From contig PDQE01000019.1 of NCBI GenBank assembly GCA_002747735.1, positions 1 through 5,502 of the forward strand: a DNA stretch of 5,502 nucleotides. Direction: 5' to 3'. Shown here piece by piece: positions 1-5,502 of this stretch; the stretch's first letter is position 1, and every line of letters begins with the position of its first letter. Origin of the DNA: Flavobacteriales bacterium. GTDB lineage: Bacteria > Bacteroidota > Bacteroidia > Flavobacteriales > Flavobacteriaceae. Under the pieces are notes generated by a model, which did not search any database, was not told the origin of the DNA, and saw nothing but the letters and a program-made list of their open reading frames with translations. A program made the position numbers and the translations under genes.

Positions 1-617
1 ACAATTTTTTGAAATTTTTTAACAGGAACTCCAAAGTGATGTTTAAAAACTCTATTCAAATGCCTTCGGCTTATATTGAGTTGTAATGATAAATCTTCTA
101 CTAATAAATCTGCATGATTATCAAGAATATAAGCTATGGATTTTTCTAGGATTATATTTTTATGTTTGTTGTAGCGTTTAAGCAAAAAATCATCTAATAA
201 TTCTGTTAAAATAGCAGTGTCTTTTGTTTTAAAAAGTGATTTTAACTCTTTTTCATTAAAGAAATTGAAATCAATTAAATAATCCGAAAAATCTATGTTT
301 TTAAAAAATTGCTGTACTCCAAAAGGTTTAAAAACGATGACAATTCTATACACTTTGCCTTTTTGTTTGACCAATAAAAGCTTATCTCGAATAGGAGTGA
401 ATATCTGCAAAGGTGATGTGTTTTCCTGAAAAATAACCGTTTTGTCTCCCAATCTTATATGCGATTGATATAATGAAATGGTCGTGTTAAAATGAGGATA
501 GCATTCAAATTCATGAGAAATATTATCGGGTTTTACATCCAAATAATAATAATCAACATACTTTGCTATATGTGTATTTTGAGGTTTAAAAGTTTTAAAA
601 ATATCATTTACAGCCAT
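1..617 (-). CDS. AraC-family transcriptional regulator, partial (C-terminus beyond left edge)
   Basis: A reading frame opens with ATG at 617-615 and stays open to position 1, giving 205 full codons. An in-frame TAA at 629-627, four codons upstream, makes this the only plausible ATG start. Residues 1 to about 150 form a mixed alpha/beta sensor-like domain (begins MAVNDIFKTFKPQN), of the kind that precedes the DNA-binding part in many Bacteroidota AraC proteins. Residues about 172-205 match the first helix-turn-helix of the AraC/XylS domain: VEDLSLQLNISRRHLNRVFK, then HHFGVPVKKFQKI, with the usual 'S.RHLNRVFK..FG..P' pattern. The second helix-turn-helix and the end of the protein lie outside the window. 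It should bind DNA in the cytoplasm and control transcription, but neither ligand nor target can be read from the sequence. The gap of about 490 bases to the glycosyltransferase argues against co-transcription with it. Family call is strong; function is unknown. Confidence 0.9.
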   Translation of the reverse strand, partial: MAVNDIFKTFKPQNTHIAKYVDYYYLDVKPDNISHEFECYPHFNTTISLYQSHIRLGDKTVIFQENTSPLQIFTPIRDKLLLVKQKGKVYRIVIVFKPFGVQQFFKNIDFSDYLIDFNFFNEKELKSLFKTKDTAILTELLDDFLLKRYNKHKNIILEKSIAYILDNHADLLVEDLSLQLNISRRHLNRVFKHHFGVPVKKFQKI

Positions 618-651
618 AATCTTAGGTTAAATGGTAGGTGATGAGAAAGTA

Positions 652-682
652 TAAACGTAGTGTGGAATTACGAATCCTACAC
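652..682 (-). promoter_or_regulatory. Possible promoter/operator region of the AraC gene
   Basis: On the minus strand, TACGTTTA (659-652) resembles the Bacteroidota -7 element TAnnTTTG with one mismatch and lies 34 bases before the ATG. Directly upstream is an imperfect dyad at 660-682, with arms GTGT and ACAC plus further matches GGA/TCC allowing one bulged base. A dyad in the spacer position could be an operator, for example for autoregulation. No TTG-type -33 element sits at the right distance, so the promoter call is weak. Confidence 0.2.
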
Positions 683-815
683 TTTTAACTTTACTTATAT
701 GTTTGTTAATAGCTCATATGTTTAGCTTAAACAATTAACTCGATTATGCCATTTATACCATTTCCACCTCAAAATTACTCAATAAAATGTGCCTTTTTAT
801 GCTATATTTCGTTGT

Positions 816-851
816 AAAAATAAACTATAGCTACGGCTATACTTAATTTTT
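816..851. terminator. Hairpin with UACG tetraloop, possible bidirectional terminator
   Basis: TATAGC (826-831) and GCTATA (836-841) form a perfect 6-bp stem around the loop TACG (832-835). After a C/C mismatch at 825/842, two more A-T pairs extend the stem. Read on the plus strand, the loop with its closing pair is cUACGg, a UNCG-class tetraloop known to be unusually stable. A run of five Ts follows on the plus strand (847-851), and five As precede it (816-820), giving five Ts on the minus strand. It could therefore end transcripts from either side. It lies 270 bases past the glycosyltransferase stop, which is far, and no plus-strand gene is known upstream. Only three of the six core pairs are clearly strong or flanked by G/C, so the terminator function is tentative. 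Confidence 0.35.
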
Positions 852-1110
852 AAAGCAGAACTGGTATTACAATTTAAACTTACCGTAATAAAAGACCTCT
901 TTTTTTCAAAAGAAAAATTATTGTAGTTATGACTATGCATCATTTTTAGTTTACAAAATCTTATACGTCAAAAATAAAAAATTTCTTAAAATTGACTATT
1001 TTCCAAGTAAATTCTGCTTTAATTAGGAAGGCCACTTTTTGGTAGTTTTAACCTCTCTTAAGGAAAATTAATCCGAAATAAATTATAATTGGCATAATAA
1101 TTCGTATTAA

Positions 1111-2232
1111 CTACTTTCTAAATTTTCTTTCTTTCCAATTATGTGAACCAAATAGTGATAAGATGACCACTACAACCGTATAAAATGGATAACAAATACT
1201 GCTTAAGACAAACCAGCCTACAGAAAAAGGTTTTTTAAAAAATTGATTGACTTTAATCAAAAAAACAGTATCAATAATAAGTTTTATAAGAAAAAATGAA
1301 TATAAATAGATGATTTGAATGCCTCCAAATATTGCAGAAAACACCAAAATAATCAATGTTAAATTAGTTAGAAAAACCAATAAACCAATACTTTTACTCA
1401 ACATATTTTTAATAGCGGTAGTTTTAGCAGCCCATCGGATACGTTGGTTAAATAAAGCCTTTAAATTTTTCATAGGCAATGTTTTTACCGTGCACGTATT
1501 TTGTTTTAAGAATTGAACTTTCTCTGGCTGGTGGCCTAAAAATTTTTCCATTAGAAAAATATCATCGCCACTAACTATACTTTCGTTGCCCGAAAAACCG
1601 CCCAATTTATTAAACAATGATTTATTGTAGCACAAATTAGCTCCATTGCACAACACAGGTTTTTTCCAGCCGAAACTGCCTATGGTTACGCCTTGTAAAC
1701 TAAGAAAATCCAGATATTGAAATTTTTCTAAAAAATTGTTTTTGGTTTTGTATTCGACAGGGGCGGCAATAAAATTGGTTTTTCTTTCGGTGATAAACGT
1801 GCTAAAAAGTGAGAGCCAGTTTTTGGGTATTGTGCAGTCTGCATCAGTGGTTATTATCCAGTTGTTTTCTGAATTTTTTATACCAATGGTAATAGCGTGT
1901 TTTTTTGGTGAGCCATACGTTTTTGTACTTTTTACCAACCGGATGTTGGGGCTGTGTTGCATGTATTTATTAATAATCTCAGCTGAATTATCCGTAGAAT
2001 AATCATCAATAAATATAATTTCAAATAAGGCCTTTGGATAATCTAATTGCTTAAAGCTGTTAATAAGCAGAGGTAAATTTTCTGACTCATTCCTAAAAGG
2101 CACTAAAATGGAGAATCGGTGTGTTTTTGTATAAGATAAAGGGTCAAATTTTGGCAATTTTTTTATTCCCCACGCCATATACAAAATTAGAAAAAGGTAA
2201 ATGGCAAATAGTATGTATCCGGCAACTATCAT
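1111..2232 (-). CDS. Membrane-anchored family 2 glycosyltransferase (GT-A fold)
   Basis: This 373-aa enzyme should transfer a sugar from a nucleotide-sugar donor to a membrane-associated acceptor on the cytoplasmic face. An N-terminal membrane helix (about 4-22) is followed by a GT-A domain opening with FSILVPFRNES (40-50). The expected motifs are in order: IDD at 75-77, the metal-binding DAD at 130-132, GDD at 222-224 (the place of the family's acidic catalytic motif), and QRIRW at 263-267, an exact QxxRW. About three hydrophobic helices follow (roughly 283-303, 306-327 and 340-360), then a basic tail. QxxRW occurs in processive polymer synthases but also in single-transfer enzymes such as ceramide glucosyltransferase and CrtQ-type enzymes, which share this short topology. 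I lean to glycolipid or lipid-linked sugar synthesis, but donor and acceptor are unknown. The ATG start overlaps the TGA of the upstream flippase-like gene (ATGA at 2232-2229), which indicates translational coupling. The stop is TAG at 1113-1111. Confidence 0.9.
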   Translation of the reverse strand: MIVAGYILFAIYLFLILYMAWGIKKLPKFDPLSYTKTHRFSILVPFRNESENLPLLINSFKQLDYPKALFEIIFIDDYSTDNSAEIINKYMQHSPNIRLVKSTKTYGSPKKHAITIGIKNSENNWIITTDADCTIPKNWLSLFSTFITERKTNFIAAPVEYKTKNNFLEKFQYLDFLSLQGVTIGSFGWKKPVLCNGANLCYNKSLFNKLGGFSGNESIVSGDDIFLMEKFLGHQPEKVQFLKQNTCTVKTLPMKNLKALFNQRIRWAAKTTAIKNMLSKSIGLLVFLTNLTLIILVFSAIFGGIQIIYLYSFFLIKLIIDTVFLIKVNQFFKKPFSVGWFVLSSICYPFYTVVVVILSLFGSHNWKERKFRK

Positions 2233-3179
2233 TCTTGTTTGTTTACATTAAAATTTAATACAAAAAAACTACCCAACATTGCAGGAATACCAAAATTTAA
2301 TATCCACATAAGCATAGTAATGGTTATTATTACCGCTTCATCAGTATGAATAAGCGTAAACAGATATAATGCCGCAGAACCTTTTATCAACCAATCAAAA
2401 AATGGTAAAGCCGGAATAATAGAGGCTAAAATGTATGTGCTGAAAATAAGTGCCATAAGTGTAAAATAACCGGCTTCTACATTAAAAACAATTGCGAGAA
2501 AAAAAAATTGGTGCGAAAAAATAAGATATCGCAATAAGGAAAATAGTACATTTTTTATTTTGAGTTTTGAAGGCCTGTTTTTTATGAATTCTACAATTTT
2601 TTGCAAATAGAATCCATGAATTTTTCTATTATATTTTAAGAAAATAACTGAAAATAATAGTGTAATAAAGGCAATCATAGCCGCTATTTCCGGTAAAGGG
2701 TATCCTTTTTTAGGCAGCGGTAGAAAGATAGAAATTCCTATCAACCCTAAAAGGCCAAACATTAAAGTAACGCCCATTTGTGTCATATTACCAATCAGGT
2801 TTAGCAACATTACTTTTCGTCTATTACCTTTCTTGTAATAGATGGCTTTTGCTCCGTATTCGCCTATTCTGTTGGGTGTGATAAGCGATGCTGTGAGCGA
2901 TCCTAAACTCTGCTCAATTGCATTTGCTAAGGATATTGGTTTGATAACATGTACTAAATTTTGCCATTTTAAACCCTCCAAAGTCCAGTTAGCAATTGTA
3001 AAAAGAGATAAAATGAGTAGAAGCATCCAAATGTTAAACTGTCTTTCAACAAGTGCAGTAAGTTGCTGCCAATTTAGGTGGTGATGCTGCGTGAGTTTAG
3101 TGTACAAAAAATAAAATGCACCGGAAACAATAGACAGCTTAATCAGAAAAAAAAGAATTTTTTTGGCTTTGTTTATCAA
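2229..3179 (-). CDS. Flippase-like integral membrane protein (lysylphosphatidylglycerol synthase TM region / UPF0104 family)
   Basis: The 316-residue product is a multi-pass membrane protein with about seven or eight hydrophobic segments (near 8-26, 50-65, 124-155, 165-181, 212-232, 238-258 and 282-310). Family marks are NWTLEGLKW (64-72), the conserved TPNRIGEYGAKA (101-112) and IIPALPFFD (254-262) in the C-terminal half. This family includes the N-terminal flippase half of MprF, where it moves lysyl-phosphatidylglycerol across the membrane. Here there is no attached aminoacyl-transferase domain, so lysinylation is not implied. The gene is followed by a family 2 glycosyltransferase with a 4-base overlap, so a role in handling the product of that enzyme is a reasonable inference. 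The start is TTG at 3179-3177. No ATG lies between it and the in-frame TAG at 3209-3207, and the next methionine (residue 52) would remove the first membrane helix. The gene carries an 8-A run (3147-3154) near its start and a 9-A run (2499-2507). Confidence 0.85.
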   Translation of the reverse strand: MINKAKKILFFLIKLSIVSGAFYFLYTKLTQHHHLNWQQLTALVERQFNIWMLLLILSLFTIANWTLEGLKWQNLVHVIKPISLANAIEQSLGSLTASLITPNRIGEYGAKAIYYKKGNRRKVMLLNLIGNMTQMGVTLMFGLLGLIGISIFLPLPKKGYPLPEIAAMIAFITLLFSVIFLKYNRKIHGFYLQKIVEFIKNRPSKLKIKNVLFSLLRYLIFSHQFFFLAIVFNVEAGYFTLMALIFSTYILASIIPALPFFDWLIKGSAALYLFTLIHTDEAVIITITMLMWILNFGIPAMLGSFFVLNFNVNKQE

Positions 3180-3397
3180 TGCTTTGTATTTTAGTGCAAA
3201 GTAAAGCTAAATTTTTAAAGTTAAACTCATTATAATAACCGAATTCAGGTTAATAAAAGCCTGCAAGGTTATAATCCTGTTTTGGCTGTTTTGCGTGCCT
3301 ACCGTTCTTAAGCAGAGTTCAGAATAGCTATTTTTTAAGGTGAAATATAAAAATTTAGGAAATTTTTTATTGAGCCTTTGCAGATTAATTGTAAAAA

Positions 3398-3451
3398 ATT
3401 GCATATTCTTTGGATTAAGGTATGTAGTGCCCGTTTTTAAACCTATGCAAT
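3398..3451. repeat. Spaced 8-bp inverted repeat upstream of ruvC
   Basis: ATTGCATA at 3398-3405 and TATGCAAT at 3444-3451 are exact reverse complements separated by 38 bases. A related TTGCAATTG occurs at 3483-3491, overlapping the end of the candidate ruvC -7 element. The arrangement could be a pair of binding half-sites, but 8-bp matches of this composition can arise by chance. Confidence 0.25.
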
Positions 3452-3458
3452 GAGAAAA

Positions 3459-3485
3459 TTGGCTAAGCGAAATTTTTTAATTTTG
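3459..3485 (+). promoter_or_regulatory. Bacteroidota-type promoter candidate for ruvC
   Basis: TAATTTTG (3478-3485) matches the Bacteroidota -7 consensus TAnnTTTG exactly. TTG at 3459-3461 can serve as the -33 element with 16 bases between, slightly shorter than the usual 17-23. Transcription would begin near 3492, leaving a leader of only about 16 bases before the TTG start codon at 3508. That fits a short A-rich leader without a Shine-Dalgarno sequence. This promoter may drive the whole ruvC / small ORF / hemW unit. Confidence 0.5.
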
Positions 3486-3507
3486 CAATTGTATATAAAT
3501 CAAAAAT

Positions 3508-4059
3508 TTGAAAACTGAAAAAATTATATTGGGGATAGATCCGGGTACATCAGTTATGGGATATGGATTGATAAAAGTGCACGACAAACAAATGCAGTTT
3601 ATGCAATTGAACGAACTGCGATTAAAAAAATATGAAAATCATTATATAAAACTAAAATACATCTATGAGCGTACCATAGAAATAATAGATACTTACCATC
3701 CGGATGAAATTGCCATAGAAGCTCCGTTCTACGGAAAAAATGTACAAAGTATGCTCAAACTGGGCCGGGCACAAGGTGTTGCTATGGCAGCGGGTTTATC
3801 CCGGCAGGTGGCCATAACGGAATATTCTCCAAAAAAAATAAAAATGGCCATTACCGGAAACGGAAATGCAAGTAAGCAACAGGTTGCCAAGATGTTACAA
3901 AGCCTTTTAAAGCTAAAAGAATTGCCTGAAAATTTAGATGCTACGGATGGCTTGGCAGCAGCAGTTTGTCATTTTTATAATGCCGGTAAACCCGTAGGAG
4001 AAAAAAGCTATTCCGGATGGAGTGCCTTTGTAAAGAATAATCCTGATAAAATTAAATAG
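3508..4059 (+). CDS. ruvC: Crossover junction endodeoxyribonuclease RuvC
   Basis: RuvC resolves Holliday junctions during homologous recombination and repair, cutting symmetrically as a dimer together with the RuvAB branch-migration motor. The 183-aa product is of normal family length, with a slightly extended C-terminal tail (about 160-183). The RNase H-like fold opens with ILGIDPGTSVMGYGLI (7-22). The four catalytic acids are present with the E. coli spacing pattern: D11 in IDPGT, E71 in IAIEAPF, and D144 and D147 in LDATDGLA. GNGNASKQQV (117-126) is also typical. The start is TTG at 3508. An in-frame TAA at 3496-3498 blocks extension, and the first downstream ATG (codon 17) would delete the catalytic D11, so TTG must be used. 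No Shine-Dalgarno is seen; the leader is A-rich. It is divergent from the flippase-like gene and followed after 48 bases by a small ORF. Confidence 0.96.
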   Translation: MKTEKIILGIDPGTSVMGYGLIKVHDKQMQFMQLNELRLKKYENHYIKLKYIYERTIEIIDTYHPDEIAIEAPFYGKNVQSMLKLGRAQGVAMAAGLSRQVAITEYSPKKIKMAITGNGNASKQQVAKMLQSLLKLKELPENLDATDGLAAAVCHFYNAGKPVGEKSYSGWSAFVKNNPDKIK

Positions 4060-4107
4060 CAGTGGTATTACAGAATTGTTTGTGGTAAGAATTTTAACAA
4101 ATAAAAT

Positions 4108-4371
4108 ATGGCATTTAGAAATCTAACGGTATTTAAAAAATTATTTGTTTCGGCAATGAAAACTTTTAAGATTTCTAAAGAATCTACAAAAGAAGAAACC
4201 TGTTTGTTAACAAATAGTGATGCTGAAAATTCTGAATTTAAAGCCTGGTTGATGATTGCATTTGAATACAGAGAAAAAAGTATTTTTAAAGAATTGATAC
4301 CTAGAAGTGAAGAGATAGACGGGCTTATAAGTAGTATGATTAATAATCCAGATAAGTTTGGAGTAAAATAA
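4108..4371 (+). CDS. Small hypothetical protein between ruvC and hemW
   Basis: I do not recognise this 87-aa protein. It starts with ATG after an A-rich leader, ends with TAA at 4369-4371, and sits 48 bases after ruvC and 16 bases before hemW on the same strand with no terminator between, so it is probably co-transcribed. The N-terminal part (1-30) is basic with several phenylalanines (MAFRNLTVFKKLFVSAMKTF). The rest is charged and probably helical: FKAWLMIAFEYREKSIFKEL at 44-63, then a helix near 69-78. It has no signal peptide, clear membrane helix, metal-binding motif or known fold, so it is likely a small soluble protein. Its end, INNPDKFGVK, resembles the RuvC tail, KNNPDKIK. Placement and clean spacing favour a real gene; function is unknown. 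Confidence 0.65.
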   Translation: MAFRNLTVFKKLFVSAMKTFKISKESTKEETCLLTNSDAENSEFKAWLMIAFEYREKSIFKELIPRSEEIDGLISSMINNPDKFGVK

Positions 4372-4387
4372 CTGCAACTGTTACTAA

Positions 4388-5502
4388 ATGTCTATTTATC
4401 TACACATCCCTTTTTGTAAGCAGGCCTGCTATTATTGCGACTTTCATTTTTCTACTTCTTTAAAACGAAAAAAAGAAATGATAGCTGCTTTGGTTAGAGA
4501 ACTGGAGTTGCGTAAAAATGAAATTAGCGGGCAGGTAGAAACTATCTATTTTGGAGGGGGGACACCTTCTTTGCTGGGTGTTGATGAAATTGAAATTCTA
4601 ATTGAGACCATCTGTAAAAATTACAATGTAATCGGTTCGCCGGAAATAACTTTGGAAGCTAATCCTGATGATTTGACAAAAGAAAAGATTAAAGAGCTTG
4701 CTGTTTCTCCGATTAACCGGCTCAGTATTGGGATTCAATCATTTTTTGATGAAGATTTACAATGGATGAACCGTGCACATAACGCTAGAGATTCCAAGAT
4801 GTGTTTAGATGTAGCCACCGCTTATTTTGATAATATCACCATAGATTTGATTTATGGAATTCCGGGAATGGGACATGATAGGTGGTTGGAAAATCTGAAC
4901 CATTTTTTTAATTATGGAATTAAACATTTGTCTGCTTATGCCTTAACGGTAGAGCCAAAAACGGCTCTGGCAAATTTTATAAAAAAGAAAAAGTACAAAA
5001 ACGTGTCCGATGCCTTGGCTCAGGAACATTTTAATGTTTTGCTGGCTAAAGCAGAAGCTAATGGCTTTGTGCATTACGAAACATCAAATTTTGGCAAACC
5101 CGGTTACTTTTCTACACACAACACGGCTTATTGGCTCAGTAAACCATATTTGGGAATAGGCCCTTCTGCTCATGCTTTTAATGGCGAACACCGCAGTTGG
5201 AATGTGGCTAACAATGCCAAATATTTAAGGGCTATTGCCAATGATACTTTGCCTCAAACTATTGAAAAATTATCCAAAAAAGATAGGTTTAATGAACAAA
5301 TAATGACCGGATTACGTACTGTATGGGGAGTAGATTTGGAACGGGTTAAAGATGATTATGGGTTGGATTTTAAATGCCAACTTATAGAAAACGCTCAAAA
5401 ATTTTTGGTTGCCGGATTATTGGAACTGGATAACCAAAAAACATTGAAAACTACAAACAAAGGAAAATTTTTAGCAGATGGAATTGCGGCTGATTTGTTT
5501 GT
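4388..5502 (+). CDS. hemW: Radical SAM family heme chaperone HemW, partial (last few residues beyond right edge)
   Basis: HemW is a cytoplasmic radical SAM protein that binds heme and delivers it to target proteins such as respiratory enzymes. It resembles HemN and is often mislabelled as oxygen-independent coproporphyrinogen III oxidase. The ATG at 4388 directly follows an in-frame TAA (4385-4387), which fixes the start. The frame gives 371 complete codons up to the window end. The [4Fe-4S] cluster motif CKQACYYC (C10, C14, C17; CxxxCxxC) is followed by GGGTPS (56-61), ITLEANPDD (87-95), RLSIGIQSF (111-119) and IDLIYGIPG (152-160). HNTAYW at 244-249 is the HNxxYW signature that marks HemW as a heme binder and separates it from true HemN. 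The C-terminal HemN-like domain reaches TNKGKFLADGIAADLF, which in this family lies near the end, so only a few residues should be missing. It is probably the last or a middle gene of the ruvC transcript. Confidence 0.96.
   Translation, partial: MSIYLHIPFCKQACYYCDFHFSTSLKRKKEMIAALVRELELRKNEISGQVETIYFGGGTPSLLGVDEIEILIETICKNYNVIGSPEITLEANPDDLTKEKIKELAVSPINRLSIGIQSFFDEDLQWMNRAHNARDSKMCLDVATAYFDNITIDLIYGIPGMGHDRWLENLNHFFNYGIKHLSAYALTVEPKTALANFIKKKKYKNVSDALAQEHFNVLLAKAEANGFVHYETSNFGKPGYFSTHNTAYWLSKPYLGIGPSAHAFNGEHRSWNVANNAKYLRAIANDTLPQTIEKLSKKDRFNEQIMTGLRTVWGVDLERVKDDYGLDFKCQLIENAQKFLVAGLLELDNQKTLKTTNKGKFLADGIAADLF

Larger units (their letters stand above)
618..1110. other. Non-coding intergenic region between the regulator and the glycosyltransferase
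   Basis: This stretch of about 490 bases is AT-rich and has no credible gene in any frame. The longest open stretch noticed, a plus-strand ATG near 746 giving about 23 codons, has no recognisable features. The region must hold the promoter of the AraC gene and the 3' end of the glycosyltransferase transcript. Visible structures are an imperfect dyad at 660-682, a plus-strand TATGTTTG at 698-705 that fits the Bacteroidota -7 consensus, a strong small hairpin at 826-841, and an all-A/T hairpin at 902-917 (TTTTTC/GAAAAA with an AAAA loop) too weak to call. Confidence 0.6.
3180..3507. other. Divergent intergenic region between the flippase-like gene and ruvC
   Basis: These 328 bases separate two divergent transcription units and should hold promoters for both. 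The plus-strand promoter candidate is listed separately. For the minus strand, only a weak -7-like TTACTTTG (3204-3197; one mismatch to TAnnTTTG) is seen, 17 bases before the TTG start, without a clear -33 element. An open 65-codon frame on the minus strand (3404-3207) fills part of the region but has no recognisable domain and would overlap the control sequences, so it is not called as a gene. An 8-bp inverted repeat lies at 3398-3405 and 3444-3451. Confidence 0.6.

Noticed and set aside
1081..1102. AATTAT/ATAATT hairpin just past the glycosyltransferase stop, considered as a terminator
   Set aside because: The stem is entirely A-T and no proper T-tract follows on the minus strand, so it would be too unstable.
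1319..2002. Plus-strand open frames of 65 and 88 codons inside the glycosyltransferase
   Set aside because: They lie antisense to a gene with complete family motifs and have no features of their own.
2842..3084. Plus-strand 80-codon open frame inside the flippase-like gene
   Set aside because: It is antisense to the conserved NRIGEYGAKA region and the opening membrane helices, so it is a shadow frame.
2229..3179. Annotation as full MprF lysylphosphatidylglycerol synthase
   Set aside because: Only the membrane flippase-like part is present; the aminoacyl-transferase domain is missing.
3207..3404. 65-codon minus-strand ORF in the divergent intergenic region, in the same frame as the flippase-like gene and ended by TAG ten codons before its TTG start
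   Set aside because: It has no recognisable domain or membrane segment, it would occupy the promoter region, and there is no sign that it is an N-terminal piece of the flippase, whose family begins with a membrane helix as the TTG-started frame does.
4388..5502. Annotation as oxygen-independent coproporphyrinogen III oxidase (HemN)
   Set aside because: The HNxxYW signature and the protein beginning only nine residues before the CxxxCxxC cluster motif fit HemW rather than HemN.
1..5502. Search for a CRISPR array, insertion sequence, tRNA or defence island
   Set aside because: No regularly spaced repeats, terminal inverted repeats with a transposase, tRNA-like cloverleaf or defence-type genes were seen.

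Overview
The window is AT-rich, by eye about two thirds A+T, and looks like chromosomal DNA from a member of the Bacteroidota. The evidence is the low GC content, the lack of clear Shine-Dalgarno sequences, a TAnnTTTG-type -7 element in front of ruvC, and the character of the RuvC and HemW proteins. The order cannot be fixed from this window alone.

Layout. Positions 1-617 (minus strand) hold the N-terminal 205 codons of an AraC-family regulator that runs off the left edge. Positions 618-1110 are non-coding. They contain a compact hairpin (826-841) with a cUACGg tetraloop and T-tracts on both sides, which could be a bidirectional terminator, and a few weak regulatory signals. Positions 1111-3179 (minus strand) are a two-gene unit: a multi-pass flippase-like protein related to the MprF/UPF0104 membrane domain, then a membrane-anchored family 2 glycosyltransferase. 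The two reading frames overlap by 4 bases (ATGA). Positions 3180-3507 are a divergent intergenic region with a good promoter candidate for the right-hand genes. Positions 3508-5502 (plus strand) hold ruvC (Holliday junction resolvase), a small unrecognised 87-aa gene, and hemW (radical SAM heme chaperone), which is cut by the right edge only a few residues before its expected end.

How the genes fit together. The plus-strand trio is closely spaced (gaps of 48 and 16 bases, no terminator between genes) and is probably one housekeeping transcript. The minus-strand pair probably acts on one membrane glycolipid or lipid-linked sugar, with the glycosyltransferase building it and the flippase-like protein moving or presenting it. 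That role is inferred from family and coupling. The AraC regulator is separated by about 490 bases and has no evident link to the pair.

I found no tRNA, rRNA, CRISPR array or insertion sequence, and no clear novel multi-gene system. The items most worth a second look are the coupled glycosyltransferase/flippase pair, the TTG starts on both divergent lead genes, the small conserved-looking ORF between ruvC and hemW, and the hairpin in the left intergenic region.
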